Assembly (NCBI GenBank): GCA_004294465.1
Contig: REAV01000086.1
Span: forward strand, 1 to 15,798
From: Sphingobacteriia bacterium
GTDB taxonomy: Bacteria > Bacteroidota > Bacteroidia > Chitinophagales > Chitinophagaceae
Direction: 5' to 3'
DNA length: 15,798 nucleotides
Shown: positions 14,764 to 15,798 of the stretch, piece after piece
Position numbering within the stretch: position 1 is the stretch's first letter
How the letters are laid out: the number at the start of each line of letters is the position of its first letter
Made by a program: the position numbers and the translations under genes
The notes under the pieces: generated by a model
What the model saw: only the letters and a program-made list of their open reading frames with translations
What the model was told of the DNA's origin: nothing
The model's database searches: none

Positions 14764-14812
14764 TTTTAATCTTCTGTAACTCTTTGTTCATAAGCTTTAC
14801 AGACGATTAAAA
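14764..14812. repeat. Long near-perfect inverted repeat (16-bp stem, 17-base loop)
   Basis: Arms TTTTAATCTTCTGTAA (14764-14779) and TTACAGACGATTAAAA (14797-14812) pair at 15 of 16 positions, the single mismatch being at 14772/14804. On the minus strand the stem is followed at once by a T run (complement of 14757-14763), so a transcript heading towards lpxD would carry a terminator- or attenuator-like structure. On the plus strand a T-rich stretch comes later (14829-14834). Function unknown. Confidence 0.6.
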
Positions 14813-14906
14813 GAAAATATTATTTCAATTTTTTGTAACAATTTCGAGATAAAATGAATGAAAAAATGGTTCTTTTTTTTGTCCTAAATTCACATCAGCA
14901 ACCAAA

Positions 14907-14969
14907 ATGTTAATAAAATTGTTTAAAAAAATTTTTGCATTGGTTAAAAGTCTTTTTAATATTGTGTAG
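14907..14969 (+). CDS. Possible 20-aa amphipathic / Lys-containing leader peptide upstream of lysS
   Basis: ATG 14907, TAG 14967-14969. The peptide MLIKLFKKIFALVKSLFNIV has lysines at 4, 7, 8 and 14 and polar residues at 15 and 18; in a helix these fall on one face, the rest being hydrophobic. Two readings are possible: a Lys-rich leader peptide controlling lysS by attenuation, or a membrane-active amphipathic peptide. The stop codon is joined to a hairpin (14969-14984) and a terminator follows 40 bases later. There is no Shine-Dalgarno, only an A-rich CCAAAATG context, and no clear promoter. It may be a chance ORF. Confidence 0.3.
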   Translation: MLIKLFKKIFALVKSLFNIV

Positions 14970-15041
14970 GGAAACTTGTTTCCCAGTACTTACTAACCCA
15001 TCCATATACAAAGTCTCGCTTCTGCGAGACTTTTGTTTTTG
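14938..15041 (+). ncRNA. Candidate structured small RNA or lysS leader ending in a terminator
   Basis: A compact unit: -7-like AATTTTTG (14930-14937), hairpin GGGAAA-CTTG-TTTCCC (14969-14984), unpaired linker, then a strong terminator (15010-15033 plus T tract). AAAAGTCT at 14946-14953 is complementary to AGACTTTT at 15027-15034 and repeats the terminator's own 5' arm, so it could pair with the terminator's 3' arm and act as a switch or as the closing stem of a small RNA. No known RNA family is recognised. The 5' end is uncertain. Confidence 0.4.
15010..15041 (+). terminator. Rho-independent terminator immediately upstream of lysS
   Basis: Perfect 10-bp stem AAAGTCTCGC (15010-15019) / GCGAGACTTT (15024-15033) with a TTCT loop, followed by TGTTTTTG. 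It ends 24 bases before the lysS ATG. No conventional gene lies upstream on this strand, so it must end a small RNA or leader, or attenuate lysS. Confidence 0.8.
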
Positions 15042-15064
15042 TAGATCACAAACTCGAAATTATT

Positions 15065-15798
15065 ATGAGTCAAGTACATTTTTCAGAGCAAGAATTAATC
15101 CGAAGAGAGAAGCTTGCCAAGTTACAAGCTGCAGGAATCGATCCATTTCCTGCACCACTTTATCCAGTGAATATTTATTCGGTAGAAATTAAAAATAGAT
15201 ATACTGAAGAAACAAAAGATCAGCTTACCAATTTATGTGTTGCAGGAAGAGTGATGAGTATTAATGATAAAGGAAAAGTATTCTTTATTAAAATTCAAGA
15301 CAGCAAGGGAATTATTCAATTGTATGTAAAAAGAGATGATATCTGCCCAACGGAAGACAAATCTTTTTTTGATGATGTTGTAAAACATGGTTTGGATTTA
15401 GGAGATATTATTGGTTGTACCGGATACGCTTTTGTAACCAAAACAGGTGAAACTTCCATTCATGCACAAACCATTACCCTTTTAACAAAATCACTTAAGC
15501 CACTTCCTGTTGTAAAAAGAGATGAGGAGGGAAATACCTTCGATGCGGTTACCGACCCCGAATTCAGGTATCGCCAACGTTATGCCGATTTAATTGTAAA
15601 TCCCGAAGTAAAAGATGTATTTGTAAAAAGGTCAACCATAATTAATACTATTAGAGAATTCCTCAATAGCCAGGGTGCCTTGGAAGTAGATACACCCGTT
15701 TTACAGTCAATTCCAGGGGGTGCTGCAGCAAGACCATTTAGTACCCACCACAATGCTTTAGATGTTCCCTTTTATCTTAGAATAGCCAATGAGCTCTA
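15065..15798 (+). CDS. lysS: Lysyl-tRNA synthetase, class II, N-terminal part (truncated by window edge)
   Basis: Cytosolic enzyme that charges tRNA-Lys with lysine. 244 codons are visible before the window edge and no stop occurs. The N-terminus (SEQELIRREKLAKLQAAGIDPFP) is followed by the anticodon-binding OB fold (about 55-145, LCVAGRVMSINDKGKVFFIKIQD) and then the class II catalytic core with RYRQRYADLIVNPEV (168-182), TPVLQSIPGGAAARPF (210-225) and LRIANEL. The ATG at 15065 begins MSQVHFSEQE and fits the family. It starts 24 bases after a strong terminator, so either its promoter overlaps the terminator (a -7-like TGTTTTTG lies at 15034-15041) or expression depends on read-through. Confidence 0.95.
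   Translation, partial: MSQVHFSEQELIRREKLAKLQAAGIDPFPAPLYPVNIYSVEIKNRYTEETKDQLTNLCVAGRVMSINDKGKVFFIKIQDSKGIIQLYVKRDDICPTEDKSFFDDVVKHGLDLGDIIGCTGYAFVTKTGETSIHAQTITLLTKSLKPLPVVKRDEEGNTFDAVTDPEFRYRQRYADLIVNPEVKDVFVKRSTIINTIREFLNSQGALEVDTPVLQSIPGGAAARPFSTHHNALDVPFYLRIANEL

Larger units (their letters stand above)
14613..15064. other. 452-bp gene-free divergent region between lpxD and lysS
   Basis: Very AT-rich, with several A or T runs (for example 14662-14670 and 14711-14718). It holds the lpxD -7-like element, a 16-bp AT-rich hairpin (14764-14812), a possible tiny ORF (14907-14969), a 6-bp hairpin (14969-14984) and an intrinsic terminator (15010-15041), the last three all reading towards lysS. 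Minus-strand open frames here that run into lpxD are out-of-frame shadows. Confidence 0.8.

Noticed and set aside
14938..15064. T-box riboswitch before lysS
   Set aside because: No T-box consensus (AGGGTGGNACCGCG) or stem I elements are present.
14935..15192. 85-codon plus-strand open frame spanning the lysS leader
   Set aside because: It crosses the intrinsic terminator and overlaps lysS in a different frame; its Cys/Ser/Arg-rich composition is not protein-like.
1..15798. CRISPR array, tRNA, rRNA, insertion sequence, prophage or toxin-antitoxin operon
   Set aside because: No regularly spaced repeats, tRNA-like cloverleaf, transposase, integrase or recognised toxin was seen on either strand.

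Overview
The window looks like chromosomal DNA of a low-GC Bacteroidota, most likely a Chitinophagaceae-type genome. The reasons are the protein families (Bacteroidota-style acyl-CoA desaturase, MerC-domain protein, SCO1/SenC protein, monothiol thioredoxin-fold protein and LysRS), promoters of the TTTG / TAnnTTTG type, weak or absent Shine-Dalgarno sequences and several TTG starts. I see no tRNA, rRNA, CRISPR array, insertion sequence or phage gene. Assignment below the phylum is inference.

Layout, left to right. (1) 1-854, minus strand: the 5' part of a membrane acyl-CoA desaturase, cut by the window edge, then a dCMP-deaminase-family zinc enzyme. (2) 1038-6798, plus strand: a complete three-gene RND efflux operon (lipoprotein adaptor, inner-membrane pump, TolC-like outer-membrane factor). 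(3) 6808-8991, minus strand: an orphan NarL/FixJ response regulator, a 75-aa XRE-type HTH protein with a perfect 10+2+10 palindrome just upstream, and a YheT-like alpha/beta hydrolase. A possible 28-codon ORF runs divergently from the XRE gene. (4) 9045-10142: a CorA-type metal ion channel, divergent from the hydrolase; both promoters sit so close to the start codons that leaderless mRNAs are likely. (5) 10154-13664: a probable metal-homeostasis locus. A MerC-domain membrane protein on the minus strand is divergent from a plus-strand unit of SCO1/SenC, a Fur-family regulator, an extended SDR/epimerase, a small exported Cys-containing protein and an exported thioredoxin-fold protein. A Fur-like 15-bp palindrome lies between the divergent genes. 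(6) 13665-14612, minus: an LpxD-like lipid A acyltransferase. (7) 14613-15064: a gene-free AT-rich region with a long hairpin, a possible 20-aa amphipathic/Lys-rich peptide ORF, a second hairpin and a textbook intrinsic terminator. This sits directly upstream of lysS (15065 to the window end, truncated).

Most genes are ordinary housekeeping or envelope genes. The parts most worth a second look are non-coding or tiny: the peptide/hairpin/terminator array before lysS, the merC/SCO1 palindrome as a possible operator of the nearby Fur-family protein, and the XRE palindrome with its possible divergent small ORF. All functional statements rest on reading motifs by eye; no database search was run.
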